Assembly (NCBI GenBank): GCA_036522815.1
Contig: DATDFC010000102.1
Coordinates: 24,012 to 88,011 of the forward strand
Length of the DNA stretch: 64,000 nt
Direction: 5' to 3'
Source: AG41 sp036522815
GTDB lineage: Bacteria; Gemmatimonadota; Gemmatimonadetes; Gemmatimonadales; GWC2-71-9
Below are positions 15,347 through 25,340 of this stretch, piece by piece. Position 1 is the first letter of the stretch, and every line of letters begins with the position of its first letter. The notes beneath the pieces were generated by a model. The model was given only the letters and a program-made list of their open reading frames with translations. It did no database searches and was not told the origin of the DNA. Made by a program: the position numbers and the translations under genes.

Positions 15347-18300
15347 ATGTGGATCGTTCGACTGGCTCTGCGCCGGCCGTACACGATTGCGGTGATGGCC
15401 CTGCTCATCCTCGTGCTGGGCACGTTGTCCCTCACGCGCATGATCGTGGACATCTTCCCCGCCATCGACATCCCGGTCGTCGCCGTCGTGTGGAACTACC
15501 CGGGGCTCTCGGCCGAGGAGATGGAGCGGCGGGTGGTGATCATCAGCGAGCGCGGCTTCTCGACCACGGTCAACGGGATCGAGCGCATCGAGTCCCAGTC
15601 GATCCCCGGGATCGGGTTGCTGAAGATCTACTTCCAGCCCGGGACGGACATCGGCGGCGCCATCGCGCAGATCGGGGCGCTTTCGAGCACTATCCTGCGC
15701 ATCGCGCCGCCGGGGATGCAGCCGCCCACGCTGGTCCAGTTCAACGCGTCCAACGTGCCGGTGGCGCAGCTCACCGCCTCGAGCGCCACGCTCCCCGAGG
15801 ACCGCATCTTCGACTATGGACTGAACTTCATCCGGGTCCGCCTGTTCACCATCCCGGGGCTCTCGACGCCGGCGCCGTTCGGCGGCCGGCAGCGTCAGGT
15901 CTCGATCGACATCGACCCACAGGCCCTGGCGGCGAAGGGGCTGTCGCCGGCCGACGTGGTCGGCGCGCTGCAGGTATCGAACGTGATCGTCCCGGCCGGC
16001 ACGGCGCGCATCGGCTCCACGGAGTACAACGTGGCCTTGAACTCGAGCCCGTCCGTGGTGGCGGAGTTCGAGCGGATCCCGCTCAAGGTGGTGAACGGGG
16101 CACCGGTGCTGCTGGGAGACGTGGCGCGCGTGTCCGACAGCTACGCCCCCCAGTCCAACATCGTGCGGGTGAACGGCAAGCGCGCGACCTATCTCGCGAT
16201 CCTCAAGCACGCCGACGCGTCCACGCTCGCGGTGGTCGAAGCGACCCGCCGGGCTATCCCCTCGATTCAGGCGGTGGCCCCGGAAGGGCTCGACCTGAAG
16301 ATCGATTTCGACCAGTCGCTGTTCGTACGGGCGGCGATCTCGGGCGTGGTGCGCGAGGCGATCCTCGCCTCGGTGCTCGTCTCGTTGATGATCTTCGCGT
16401 TCCTGGGGAGCTGGCGCAGCGTGGTCATCGTGTCCACGTCGATCCCGCTCGCCATCTTCACGGCGTTCCTGGGGCTCAAGTTCACGAACCAGACGATCAA
16501 CATCATGACGCTGGGCGGACTGGCGCTCGCGATCGGGATGCTGGTGGACGACGCCACCGTGGCGATCGAGAACATCCATCGCAACCGGGCGCTGGGGAAG
16601 CCGCTCACGGTCGCCGTGCTGGACGGTGCCCGGCAGGTGGCCGTGCCGGCGATCGTGGCCACGCTGGCGATCTGTATCGTGTTTTTCCCGGTCGCGCTGC
16701 TGTACGGACCGGCCAGATACCTGTTCACGCCGCTCGCGCTCGCCGTGGTGTTCGCGATGCTCGCGTCGTACGTGCTGTCGCGGACGCTGGTGCCGCTCCT
16801 GGCCCGGCTGCTGATGCCGGGTGAAGAGCATGCGGCCGCAACGCCCTCCGCTCTGCAGCGGCAGCGGGACGAGATCTGGGAGCGGTTCCAGGCCGGGTAC
16901 GGCCGGGCGCTCGAGACGGTGCTCGCCCACCGCCGCTTCACACTGGTGACGGCGCTGGTGCTGGCGGTCAGCGGCGTGGCGTTGCTCACGGTCGTGGGCA
17001 CCGACTTCTTCCCCGCCGTCGACGCCGGTCTCATGAAGCTGCACTTCCGGGCCCCCGCCGGGACCCGCATCGAGGAGACCGAGCGGCTGGTGGAGCAGGT
17101 GGAGCGTCGCATCCGCGAGACGATCCCGGCGGGCGAGCTCGAGACCGTCAACGACATGATCGGGGTGCCGCTCTTCTATAACCTGGCATTCGTCCCCACC
17201 GACAACATCGGGGCCATGGACGCGGAAGTGCTGATCGCGCTCAAGCCGGGGCATCGTCCGACGGAGCGCTACATGCGGGCGTTGCGGGCGACGCTGCCGG
17301 CGGATTTCCCGGGCTCGAGCTTCTACTTCCAGCCGGCGGACATCGTGAGCCAGGTACTGAACTTCGGCGTGTCCGCACCGGTGGACGTGCAAATCGAGGG
17401 GGCCAACCTCGCCCGCTCCTACGAAGTCGCGCGGCGGCTGCGCGACGCGATCCGTACCGTGCCGGGCGCGGTGGACGTACACGTGCCGCAGGTGCTCGAC
17501 TATCCCGCGCTCAAGGTGCAGGTGGATCGGGTGCGCGCCGCGCAGCTCGGTCTGACCCAGCGGGACGTGGCGAACAGCATGCTCATCTCCCTCTCCTCGA
17601 GCGGGCTGATCGCGCCCTCGTTCTTCCTGAACCCGGCGAACAACGTGAACTACACGGTGGCGGTACAGACGCCGATCGCCCGGCTGGCCTCGGTGCCGAG
17701 TCTGCTCGCCACGCCGCTCACGCCCGCATCCGGCGTTCGGCCGGCCGATCCCAGCGGCGCGCCGTCGCTCGCCGAGCCGCCCGAGGCGCCCGCCGTGATG
17801 CTCGGCAACGTGGCGAGCGTGTCTCCCGGCGCCGCGCCCGGCGTGGTGAACCATTACACGGTGCAACGAGTGCTCGACGTCGAGGCGGGAGTGGAGGGTC
17901 GGGACCTGGGCGGCGTGGTGCGCGACATCCGCTCGCGCATCGCCGCGCTCGGTGCCCTGCCACCCGGCATGCGCATCACGGTGCGAGGACAGGGCGAGGT
18001 GATGGCGGCGTCGTTCCGGAGCCTGGGCCTGGGCCTGATCCTGGCGATCGTGCTGGTGTACTGCCTGATGGTGGTGTTGTTTCAATCCTGGCTCGATCCG
18101 TTCATCATCATGGCCGCCGTGCCGGGCGCCCTGGTGGGCATCCTCTGGATGCTCGCCCTCACCGGCACCACGCTGAACGTCGAATCGCTGATGGGCTCGA
18201 TCATGGCGGTGGGGATCGCCGTGTCCAACTCGATTCTGCTCGTGAGCTTCGCCAACGACCGGCGGGTCGAGACGGGCGGCGATGCCCTCGCGGCCGCGCT

Positions 18301-18562
18301 CGAGGCCGGCAAGACCCGGCTGCGCCCCGTGCTGATGACCGCGCTGGCGATGATCATCGGGATGGTCCCCATGGCGGTGGGGCTGGGCGAGGGCGGGGAG
18401 CAGAACGCGCCGCTCGGCCGCGCGGTGATCGGCGGGCTGGTGCTGGCGACCGCGGCCACGCTGTTCGTGGTCCCCGTCCTGTATTCCTTGATCCGGACCG
18501 AACCGCCGACCAGCCACCTGCTGGACGAGCGGTTCCTGGCAGAAGAGAGAGGGGAAGCGTGA
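15347..18562 (+). CDS. RND-type efflux pump, inner-membrane permease
   Basis: 1071 residues, normal for the AcrB/MdtBC-like family. The N-terminal transmembrane helix begins MWIVRLALRRPYTI. The permease has the expected twelve hydrophobic helices and two large periplasmic loops. The helix-4 proton-relay motif AIGMLVDDATVAIENIHRN carries Asp401 and Asp402, and the C-terminal region has the second-half motif ESLMGSIMAVGIAVSNSILL. It probably works as a homotrimer and exchanges protons for substrate. The next gene overlaps by GTGA, then a TolC-like gene follows, forming a complete tripartite pump. Drug versus metal specificity is not resolved, though no methionine-rich metal relay is obvious. 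Confidence 0.95.
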   Translation: MWIVRLALRRPYTIAVMALLILVLGTLSLTRMIVDIFPAIDIPVVAVVWNYPGLSAEEMERRVVIISERGFSTTVNGIERIESQSIPGIGLLKIYFQPGTDIGGAIAQIGALSSTILRIAPPGMQPPTLVQFNASNVPVAQLTASSATLPEDRIFDYGLNFIRVRLFTIPGLSTPAPFGGRQRQVSIDIDPQALAAKGLSPADVVGALQVSNVIVPAGTARIGSTEYNVALNSSPSVVAEFERIPLKVVNGAPVLLGDVARVSDSYAPQSNIVRVNGKRATYLAILKHADASTLAVVEATRRAIPSIQAVAPEGLDLKIDFDQSLFVRAAISGVVREAILASVLVSLMIFAFLGSWRSVVIVSTSIPLAIFTAFLGLKFTNQTINIMTLGGLALAIGMLVDDATVAIENIHRNRALGKPLTVAVLDGARQVAVPAIVATLAICIVFFPVALLYGPARYLFTPLALAVVFAMLASYVLSRTLVPLLARLLMPGEEHAAATPSALQRQRDEIWERFQAGYGRALETVLAHRRFTLVTALVLAVSGVALLTVVGTDFFPAVDAGLMKLHFRAPAGTRIEETERLVEQVERRIRETIPAGELETVNDMIGVPLFYNLAFVPTDNIGAMDAEVLIALKPGHRPTERYMRALRATLPADFPGSSFYFQPADIVSQVLNFGVSAPVDVQIEGANLARSYEVARRLRDAIRTVPGAVDVHVPQVLDYPALKVQVDRVRAAQLGLTQRDVANSMLISLSSSGLIAPSFFLNPANNVNYTVAVQTPIARLASVPSLLATPLTPASGVRPADPSGAPSLAEPPEAPAVMLGNVASVSPGAAPGVVNHYTVQRVLDVEAGVEGRDLGGVVRDIRSRIAALGALPPGMRITVRGQGEVMAASFRSLGLGLILAIVLVYCLMVVLFQSWLDPFIIMAAVPGALVGILWMLALTGTTLNVESLMGSIMAVGIAVSNSILLVSFANDRRVETGGDALAAALEAGKTRLRPVLMTALAMIIGMVPMAVGLGEGGEQNAPLGRAVIGGLVLATAATLFVVPVLYSLIRTEPPTSHLLDERFLAEERGEA

Positions 18563-19680
18563 AGACCGAATTGCCGCAGTCGCGATCGGGGCGCCGCCTG
18601 CTCGTGGGGGGCGTGGTGTCGATGGTGGCCTCGGTCGCCATCGTCGCCGGGCTGCTCGCCCGCAAGGTGAGTCTGGTGCGCGCGGAGGGGCGGGCGCGCG
18701 CCGCCGCGGTGGCGGCGGGGCCGCACGTGCGCGTGGTGCGCGTGACGGCGCCGCAGGGCGTCCAGACGCTGACGCTCTTGGGCGAGGCGCGGCCCTACGC
18801 GGCCGTCACGCTGTACGCCAAAGTCAGCGGCTACCTGCGCCAGATCCTGGTCGACAAGGGCGACGCCGTGGGCGCGGGCCAGGTGCTCGCGGTGATCGAG
18901 TCGCCCGAGCTGGACCAGCAGTACGAGGCGGCGCTCGCCGACGCGCGCAACAAGCGCGTCAACGCCGACCGGTTCCGCGCCCTCGCGAAACAGAATGCCA
19001 GCTCGGCGCAGGAGGCCGAGCGCTATGAGACCGACGCAGCCGTGGCCGAAGCCAACCTCAAGGGCATCGAGACACTCAAGTCGTACGAGGTCATCCGGGC
19101 GCCGTTCACCGGACGCGTGACGGCGCGCTACGCCGACCCCGGCGCCCTGGTGCAGAACGCCACCAACGCGCAGACCGGTGCGCTCCCCGTCCTCACCGTG
19201 TCGGAGACGGGGCGGCTGCGCGTATACGCCTACGTGGACCAGCAGGATGCCCCCCTCGTCGGCGTCGGCACACCGGCGGAGATCACCGTGCCCGACCGGC
19301 CCGAGGGCCGGCTCACGTCGCGCGTGACGCGCGTCAGCGGGTTGCTCGACCCGCGCACGCGCACGCTGCTCGCCGAGGTGGACCTCGAGAACCAGGGCGG
19401 CGCCATTTTCCCCGGGAGCTACGTGACGGTGAAGCTCGCCGCCCGGGCGCGGGGCTACCCGGAGCTGCCGGCGGGCGCGCTGATCGTGCGCGGTGACACC
19501 ACGCTCGTGGCTGTGGTGGACTCGGCTGGCCACGTCGCGTTTCGCCGCGTGGTCGTGGCGCGCGACGACGGCCAGAGCGCGCAGATCGCCGGCGGCGTGG
19601 TGCCGGGGGAGCGCGTCGCCCTGAACCTGGGGGAAAGCGTCGCCGAGGGCGCACGGGTCCAGCCGGTGGAGCAGCAGTGA
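18559..19680 (+). CDS. RND pump periplasmic adaptor (membrane fusion protein)
   Basis: 373 residues from GTG 18559, which overlaps the permease stop (GTGA) and is preceded by AGAGGGGAAG. An uncleaved N-terminal membrane anchor (residues 13-33) leads into the barrel-sandwich hybrid (VTLYAKVSGYLRQILVDKGD), a helical hairpin with QYEAALADARNKRV, the second lipoyl half (YEVIRAPFTGRVTARYADPG) and a beta-barrel domain. It links the permease to the outer-membrane channel in the periplasm. No lipobox is seen. Confidence 0.94.
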   Translation: MKTELPQSRSGRRLLVGGVVSMVASVAIVAGLLARKVSLVRAEGRARAAAVAAGPHVRVVRVTAPQGVQTLTLLGEARPYAAVTLYAKVSGYLRQILVDKGDAVGAGQVLAVIESPELDQQYEAALADARNKRVNADRFRALAKQNASSAQEAERYETDAAVAEANLKGIETLKSYEVIRAPFTGRVTARYADPGALVQNATNAQTGALPVLTVSETGRLRVYAYVDQQDAPLVGVGTPAEITVPDRPEGRLTSRVTRVSGLLDPRTRTLLAEVDLENQGGAIFPGSYVTVKLAARARGYPELPAGALIVRGDTTLVAVVDSAGHVAFRRVVVARDDGQSAQIAGGVVPGERVALNLGESVAEGARVQPVEQQ

Positions 19681-20939
19681 TGCTGGGCGTCCTGGCGATC
19701 GTTTTCCCGCTCGCGCTCGACACGCTGCCAACTGTCTCGCTGGGCGAAGCGATCCAGCGCGCCGCCCGGCTCGATCCCGCGTACGTCGACGCGCTCGGCC
19801 AGGTGGAGAACGCCGCCTGGGCGCGGCGCGCGGCGCGCCTCGCCTTTATCGTGCCGTCGCTCGAGATCGGCGTCGACGCCACGAAATATTCGTCACCCTT
19901 CTTTAATCCCGGCACGGGCCAGCAGGGCACGAGCGCGGTGACGACCCATGTCGCCGCGAGCTACGAGCTCCTGTCCGTGCGGAAGATCGCCGATCTCGCG
20001 GCGACCGACGCCGGGCACGAGGCCGCGGCGGCGGGGGAGCTGGCACAACGCTTCCAGACGGCCATGGCGACGGAGGCCGACTATTACGATGTCCTGGCGA
20101 ACCAGGAGCTGTTGCGGGTCGCCACGGAGCGGCTGAACCGGGCGCGGGAGCAGCTGGCGGTGGCGCGCGCCCGCGTCACTCAGGGCGTCGCCGTGCAGAC
20201 GGACTCGCTGCAGGTGGCGCTGGAAGAGACGCGGGCGGAGATCGATTCCGCGCGTCAGGCGGTGTCCCTCGCGGTGGCCCGGCTGCAGCTGGGCCGGCGC
20301 GTGGGCGCGGCCGGACCGGTGGCGGCACAGCCGCTCGATACGCTCCCGGCGCCCGCGCTGCCGATCTCGCTCGAGGAGGGCGTGGGCCTCGCGCTGCACG
20401 AGGGGCCCCGGTTCCGCATCGCGCGCGCCAACGAGCGCGTCGCGTCGGCCCTGCTCGCCGGCACCCGCGGGACGTACCTCCCCGAGCTGACGCTCTTCGG
20501 GGAGAACGAGCAGTTCGACACCCATTTCCTTCCCGAGGCGCGGAACCTGTCGCTGGTGACGTTCCGCGTGAGCCTGCCGATCTGGACCGGGGGAGCGCGC
20601 GAGATCGCGATCAGCGAGGCGCGTGTGAACCGCGATGTCGCGCGCGCGGCTCGGGAGGACGTCGAGCGCGCCGCGCGACGCGATGTCACCGAGGCGTATG
20701 AGACCTACACCACGGCGCGCGACAACTACGCCCTGTCGATCCGGGCCCTCGCGACCGCCGCCGAGAATTTCCGGGTGCAGGACCAGCGCTATCGCGCCGG
20801 CGCGACGACCATCCTCGAGCTGGTGGATGCGCAGGTGCAGCTGACCCAGGCGGGATCGGACGTCGTGCAGACGCGTTACGCCACGCGACTCGCGCTCGCC
20901 GGCCTGGAGGCGATCCTGGGACGGAGGCTGTTCGGCTAG
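19680..20939 (+). CDS. TolC-family outer-membrane efflux channel
   Basis: 419 residues from ATG 19680, overlapping the adaptor stop as TGATG. A GTG one codon upstream is an alternative. It has a signal-like N-terminus, then two OEP repeats with long amphipathic helices and the family's regular Ala/Glu/Arg/Gln heptads (TERLNRAREQLAVARARV, SRDVARAARED-like segments). It probably forms a trimeric barrel and periplasmic tunnel. Its stop is only 1 bp from the convergent acetyltransferase-like gene. Confidence 0.93.
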   Translation: MLGVLAIVFPLALDTLPTVSLGEAIQRAARLDPAYVDALGQVENAAWARRAARLAFIVPSLEIGVDATKYSSPFFNPGTGQQGTSAVTTHVAASYELLSVRKIADLAATDAGHEAAAAGELAQRFQTAMATEADYYDVLANQELLRVATERLNRAREQLAVARARVTQGVAVQTDSLQVALEETRAEIDSARQAVSLAVARLQLGRRVGAAGPVAAQPLDTLPAPALPISLEEGVGLALHEGPRFRIARANERVASALLAGTRGTYLPELTLFGENEQFDTHFLPEARNLSLVTFRVSLPIWTGGAREIAISEARVNRDVARAAREDVERAARRDVTEAYETYTTARDNYALSIRALATAAENFRVQDQRYRAGATTILELVDAQVQLTQAGSDVVQTRYATRLALAGLEAILGRRLFG

Positions 20940-20940
20940 G

Positions 20941-21723
20941 CTAGCTGCCGGCCGCCGTGCTGGGCGTGCCGTCGCCCCAGTTCGGCGGGAGTCGCATCCG
21001 GGCGAGCTGCTCGGCGGGCCCCGCTTCCCGGGCGCGCCGGGGCGTCTCGTCGCGATGCACGTACACGCTCCTCGCCAGCAGTCCCGGCCACCCCAGCTGA
21101 TGCCGCGTGATGGTGCCGAAACGCCGCCAGCCGGCTGCTTCCGCCCATGCACGCACCATCCGGTGGCTCTCGTGGATGTGCATGACGAGCGTTTGCAGCC
21201 CGGCCCGCCGCGCCTCGTCGAACAGTGCGTGCGAGAAGTCCGTGGCGACGCTGGAAAACCGGGCCGCCGCAAACGCGAACAGGTTGTCGACCTGCCCGGT
21301 GCCGCGCGGCAAGGGCCCGTACAGCCCCGCCCACCCGTTCAAGCGCCGCAGCTGACGGTGGTCCTCCGTCAGGAGCAGCCACTGGATACAGAGCGGCCCG
21401 TCCGGGCCGATCCAGATGTACGCGCGCCGCAGTCCCTCATCCCAGAACCGCAGCCCCGACTTGAAGTTGGTCTCCGCCCGATCGGGGCGCTGCCGCAGCT
21501 CGCCGATGATCGGGTCGGTCACGCGCGTCAGCCGCACGTGCGGCGGCGGCGCAGGGGTGTTGGCCAGGTCGATGCGGTAGCGGATCCACCGCTGCCGCAG
21601 CACAAGACGCGGGAAGGCCGCCCGCGCGAGCCGCAGCAAGCCTGTCACCGCCAGGCGCACGGGGGCCCGGCCGCGCCAACAGGCCCGGCCGAGACAGAGC
21701 CACTCGCTGGTGTCGTGGGTCAT
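20941..21723 (-). CDS. GNAT-like acetyltransferase, tentative
   Basis: 260 residues from ATG 21723; a further ATG at 21747 is possible. The C-terminal half has the length and helix/strand order of a GNAT domain: ARRAGLQTLVMHIHESHRMV followed by AWAEAAGWRRFGTITRH resembles the motif A to B region where acetyl-CoA binds and the Gly-Trp/Phe end is typical. The N-terminal 70 residues are Arg- and Trp-rich. The acceptor is unknown. Its neighbours (TolC and an M28 peptidase) give no functional clue. Confidence 0.65.
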   Translation of the reverse strand: MTHDTSEWLCLGRACWRGRAPVRLAVTGLLRLARAAFPRLVLRQRWIRYRIDLANTPAPPPHVRLTRVTDPIIGELRQRPDRAETNFKSGLRFWDEGLRRAYIWIGPDGPLCIQWLLLTEDHRQLRRLNGWAGLYGPLPRGTGQVDNLFAFAAARFSSVATDFSHALFDEARRAGLQTLVMHIHESHRMVRAWAEAAGWRRFGTITRHQLGWPGLLARSVYVHRDETPRRAREAGPAEQLARMRLPPNWGDGTPSTAAGS

Positions 21724-21887
21724 GGATGCGTGGCGATGCCGCTGCAATTCCCGCGCACACTCTCGCCATGCGCGTAAGCGGGTGCCCCACCGCCAGATAG
21801 GGCGATAGATTCAACGTGTGACGTGGCGTTGGTGCTGCAGCCAAGGAGTCATCTGCTGCCTAGACGCAACACCCAGTGCGCTGCGGC

Positions 21888-23579
21888 CTACTGGCGGCAT
21901 GGCGCGTTGGGATCCGGTTTGGGGTGGTCCACCGCTACCCGGTGATCCAAGGCGGCCACGCGCACGGCGACGTCTGCGACCAGGTTGGCCACCCGGGCCA
22001 TGTGCTCGTAGTCGATGTATTCAGGCTCGTCCGAGACCTGGTGGTAGTCGGAATGCAGGCCGGTGGTGAAGAACGTGATCGGGATGCCGTAGCGCGCGTA
22101 TTCGTAGTGGTCCGAGCGACAGTAGATGTTGGACGGGTGGCCGTCGGCATCGATCGCGTAGTCGAACACGAGTCCGTGGCGGCCCGCCCGGTTGACTTGC
22201 TCCACCAGATCGCCCAGCTCGGTCGAGAGGCGGCGCGAGCCGACGAGCTGGACGTAGCCGGGGCCGCCGTGCAGCGGCGCTCCGTCCTTGGTGCGCCCCG
22301 TTTCGTCGCCGGCGGCGCCGCGGCCGACCATGTCCATGTTCAGCTGCGCCACGATCGAGTCGCGCGGCACGGTCGGGTGATCGGTGAAGTAGCGCGACCC
22401 CAGCAGGCCCTTCTCCTCGCCGGTGTGCCACACGAACAGGATGGACCGCTTCGGTTTGCGCTTGAGCGAAGCGATTCGCTCCGCGATCTCGAGCGCCGCC
22501 ACGGAGCCGGAGCCGTCATCGTCGGCGCCGTTGGCGATCGAGTCGACGCGGCTCCGGCCCGGATGCCCCGATCGGAACCGGGCGAGCAGGGAGTCGACGC
22601 CCGCCTGCTGCTCGGGCGTGGCCTGCTTGCCGGCGTCGTCGGCGCCCTCCGGGCGCACCACGTGATTCCAGATGCGGATCGAGTCGTGGTCCACGGCGCC
22701 GCGGCTGAGCCCGATGTGATCGTTGTGCGCGCCGATGGCGACGTACTCGCTCTTGAGTTTCGGATCGCTGCCGGGCACGATGCCGACGACGTTGCGCGCG
22801 GGATCCGCGATCGGCACCACGTCGAACCGCACAGCGACGGCGGCGGTCGTGCCGGCCGCACCGGGGGTGAGCTGCTCCAGCGGTGTGGTGAACATCCTGG
22901 CCGCGGTGGCGCCGCTGATGAGGAATACCGGGGGCTGCGTCGCCAGCGCCGCGGGGGTATCGTCGAGCACCGTGCGCGGGCGCCGCAGGAACGCGAGGGC
23001 CTGTGGCGTGAGACTGTCCAGGGCGACGAGCGCGACGGCCGCGGCGCCCGGCACGCCCGGCGCGGCCCGCAGCGGGCGCAGTCCCAGCCCCCTGCCGTGC
23101 ACCCGCAACACGACCAGCTTTCCGCTCGCCTGCTCCGGCGCGATCAGCGCGGACGAGTCGCCCACCTCGCCGCCGAACACGATGGCGAGCGACTGGCTCT
23201 CGAGCGACCGCGGTCCGACCGGCACGTAATCGATGAACGCCGTGAGGGGAGCTCCCGCGACCGCGAACGTGGACGTCGTGTCGAACGTGCGCGTCTTGAG
23301 CGGGATCGTCTGGAAGTAGGTGCCGTCGTCTCCCGCCGGCACGAGGCCCGCGCGCTTGATCTCGGCCGCGATGTAGTCGGTGCCTTTGACGTTGCCGATC
23401 GTCCCGGCCTCGCGCCCCTGCATCGAATCGTCGGCGAAGATGTACAGCCGCGTCATCAAGTCGCCGGGCGTGATCGCCGGGACCGTCGGCGCCGGCCGGT
23501 GGGTGCGCGGCAGCTCGGACTGGGCTCGGCCGACGGCCGGCGCGCACAGCGCGAGCAGCAACAGGCAAGGGCGATGCAT
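21888..23579 (-). CDS. Secreted M28-family zinc metallopeptidase
   Basis: 563 residues from ATG 23579, preceded by GGAG. The frame is open much further 5' but that part is the shadow of the esterase gene. The signal peptide is LLLLALCAPAVGRAQ. A PA-like insert occupies about residues 150-290, before the peptidase domain. Zinc ligands and catalytic residues are visible in GAHNDHIG, NGADDDGSGS, HTGEEKGLLGS, LNMDMVGR and the final HSDYHQ. All are intact, so it should be an active aminopeptidase or carboxypeptidase acting outside the cytoplasm. It lies 38 bp downstream of the esterase gene, so the two secreted hydrolases are probably cotranscribed. Confidence 0.92.
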   Translation of the reverse strand: MHRPCLLLLALCAPAVGRAQSELPRTHRPAPTVPAITPGDLMTRLYIFADDSMQGREAGTIGNVKGTDYIAAEIKRAGLVPAGDDGTYFQTIPLKTRTFDTTSTFAVAGAPLTAFIDYVPVGPRSLESQSLAIVFGGEVGDSSALIAPEQASGKLVVLRVHGRGLGLRPLRAAPGVPGAAAVALVALDSLTPQALAFLRRPRTVLDDTPAALATQPPVFLISGATAARMFTTPLEQLTPGAAGTTAAVAVRFDVVPIADPARNVVGIVPGSDPKLKSEYVAIGAHNDHIGLSRGAVDHDSIRIWNHVVRPEGADDAGKQATPEQQAGVDSLLARFRSGHPGRSRVDSIANGADDDGSGSVAALEIAERIASLKRKPKRSILFVWHTGEEKGLLGSRYFTDHPTVPRDSIVAQLNMDMVGRGAAGDETGRTKDGAPLHGGPGYVQLVGSRRLSTELGDLVEQVNRAGRHGLVFDYAIDADGHPSNIYCRSDHYEYARYGIPITFFTTGLHSDYHQVSDEPEYIDYEHMARVANLVADVAVRVAALDHRVAVDHPKPDPNAPCRQ

Positions 23580-23606
23580 GCGGATCTCCGAACGAGAGGA
23601 CGTGAC

Positions 23607-23631
23607 GACCGCGGCGCTCAGCGCCGCGGTC
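23607..23631 (-). terminator. Hairpin with the esterase stop codon in its loop
   Basis: The 11-bp arms GACCGCGGCGC and GCGCCGCGGTC enclose exactly three bases, the TGA stop of the esterase (minus strand). No T-run follows. It lies between two genes likely transcribed together, so it may adjust mRNA stability or expression of the downstream peptidase instead of ending transcription. Confidence 0.45.
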
Positions 23632-25303
23632 GGTGCTGCTCGATGTGGCGGGCCATAATGCGCATCAGCTCCGCGTTGGTCCACGGCTGCCAGCCGTGCG
23701 GCTTGAGCGGGCGCCCGTACGCGACCTCGGCGGCGGCGGCGGGGTGCGCGCGCTTGAGGAACTCCTCGAGGCGATAGACGGCGAGATTCAGGTAGAACGT
23801 GTCCATGTCCCCCACGAAGACATGGAGCTGCCCCTTGAGCTTGGGGCCGAGTGTGGCCCAGTTCCGCTCCAGATAATCGCGCAGGTCGTAATCGTGGGCC
23901 TTGAAGTACTCGGCTACCGCATGGTCGATCTTGCCCGTCGCGAGGTTCCACAACTCCGCGGGATAGCCGTCGGGGCCGACCGGACCGTACGTCGCCTCCC
24001 AGATGGCGAACTGCTCGCCCGAGCGCGCGCGGCTGCCCAGCACCGCCTCGAACTGGCTCTCCTGGCGCACGCTGATGCGCGGCTGCCCCGTGACCTCCTG
24101 CTCGGCCGGCACGTCGTAGCTCATCCATCCGGCCACGGGATGCACGAACGCGCTCGTGTCGCTGTAGATGTCGGGGATCTCGTAATTCCGGAAGTCGACC
24201 GGGTCCGGATACAGCACCCACGTTCCCCCGAAAAAGTCCGGATGATACAGCTGCAGGGCGAGCGCCTCCCAGCCACCAGTGGAGCCACCGGTGAGCAAGC
24301 GCGCCCAAGGCGCCCGGATCATGCGGAAGTGGTCTTCCAGATAGGGAATGAGCTCCCGCAGGATCGCGTCGCCGTAGGGTCCGTTGTTCGCGGAGTTCAC
24401 GGCGTAGGAGTCGTCGAAGTAGGGCGTCGGATGCTGGAACGTGACGGCGATCAGGCGCGGGAACTGCGCTGAGCTCCACGCCTGGTAGAACTCGTACCCG
24501 GGCTCGCGCGCCGTGCGCGCCAGCCGGGCCGTCCGCTGCTCCGGCGTCTCGACGCTCGAATCGGTCGAGAATCCGAACGGCGGTCGGAGATTGAAATGTC
24601 CCTGCTCGTACACCGTGGCGTAGCGGCGCGCCGTGTCGGTCTCGTAGCCGCGCGGCAGTAGCACCGTGGCGCCCAGGTACATGGGACGCCCCCACCAGGC
24701 CGTGAGCATCTCGCTCCGGATCTTGATGTGCTTCACCCATTTCGTGTCCGGCGGCAGCTCGATCGGTGGCAGCGCGCGGGTGAGCTCGAGCCGCACCGTA
24801 TCCGGCGCGGCCGGATCGAGGTGCACCTTGCGCACCTCGCTCACCAGGTTGCCGGGAGACTTGTTGAACTGCTGCCCCTCCCACTGGTCGTCATGCAGCC
24901 AGAGGGTGTGCCCGTCGGCGCGGTGGAACTCCGAGTAGACGTTGAGCAGCCCCTGCACGTAATAGTCGCCGGCGGGAATCTCCTTGAGGCTCGCGACCGG
25001 ATAGCCGAGCGTGGCGGCGTCGATCACGCCCGCGGTACCGGCCGGGAGCGCCGTCACGTCGACGCCGAAGAAGGGCGTGCAATCGCTTTCGTGCCGGACC
25101 TGGAGGCGGGGTTCGGCGTCGTCGCCGCGGCTCACGAAGACGTACATGCGGCCCGTGACCGGTGTGGCCCGGAGCGCCGCGGAGACCCGGATCTCGATGC
25201 GCTGTGCGGCTGATGGGGACGCGAAGGCGACGGTGACGAGAGACGCGAGCGTAGCGAGCCGCAACGGACCAGTCCTGGAAGGGGCGCGGTACAGTGACCT
25301 CAT
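23618..25303 (-). CDS. Secreted alpha/beta-hydrolase, putative esterase
   Basis: 561 residues with a signal peptide ending near SPSAAQ. The N-terminal ~200 residues are a beta-rich domain. The rest is an alpha/beta hydrolase of the esterase-D/putative-esterase type, with the nucleophile elbow GGSTGGW (Ser about residue 339) after a strand ARLLT and an upstream FRMIRAPW. Candidate acid and histidine are in VFVGDMDTFY and KPHGWQPW. The likely role is hydrolysis of exported or environmental esters. It is followed by the M28 peptidase gene on the same strand. Confidence 0.85.
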   Translation of the reverse strand: MRSLYRAPSRTGPLRLATLASLVTVAFASPSAAQRIEIRVSAALRATPVTGRMYVFVSRGDDAEPRLQVRHESDCTPFFGVDVTALPAGTAGVIDAATLGYPVASLKEIPAGDYYVQGLLNVYSEFHRADGHTLWLHDDQWEGQQFNKSPGNLVSEVRKVHLDPAAPDTVRLELTRALPPIELPPDTKWVKHIKIRSEMLTAWWGRPMYLGATVLLPRGYETDTARRYATVYEQGHFNLRPPFGFSTDSSVETPEQRTARLARTAREPGYEFYQAWSSAQFPRLIAVTFQHPTPYFDDSYAVNSANNGPYGDAILRELIPYLEDHFRMIRAPWARLLTGGSTGGWEALALQLYHPDFFGGTWVLYPDPVDFRNYEIPDIYSDTSAFVHPVAGWMSYDVPAEQEVTGQPRISVRQESQFEAVLGSRARSGEQFAIWEATYGPVGPDGYPAELWNLATGKIDHAVAEYFKAHDYDLRDYLERNWATLGPKLKGQLHVFVGDMDTFYLNLAVYRLEEFLKRAHPAAAAEVAYGRPLKPHGWQPWTNAELMRIMARHIEQHRPRR

Positions 25304-25340
25304 ACGCGCCGGTTGGCAAGGAGCGGGGGGACGCCGTCTC

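Noticed and set aside
15254..18517. Open frame of more than 1000 codons on the minus strand opposite the RND permease
   Set aside because: It is an antisense shadow of the pump gene; His/Arg/Asp-rich low-complexity translation without any domain.
21888..24884. Single 998-codon frame joining peptidase and upstream DNA
   Set aside because: The signal peptide MHRPCLLLLAL and a ribosome site lie at 23579; the upstream part is the antisense shadow of the esterase reading.
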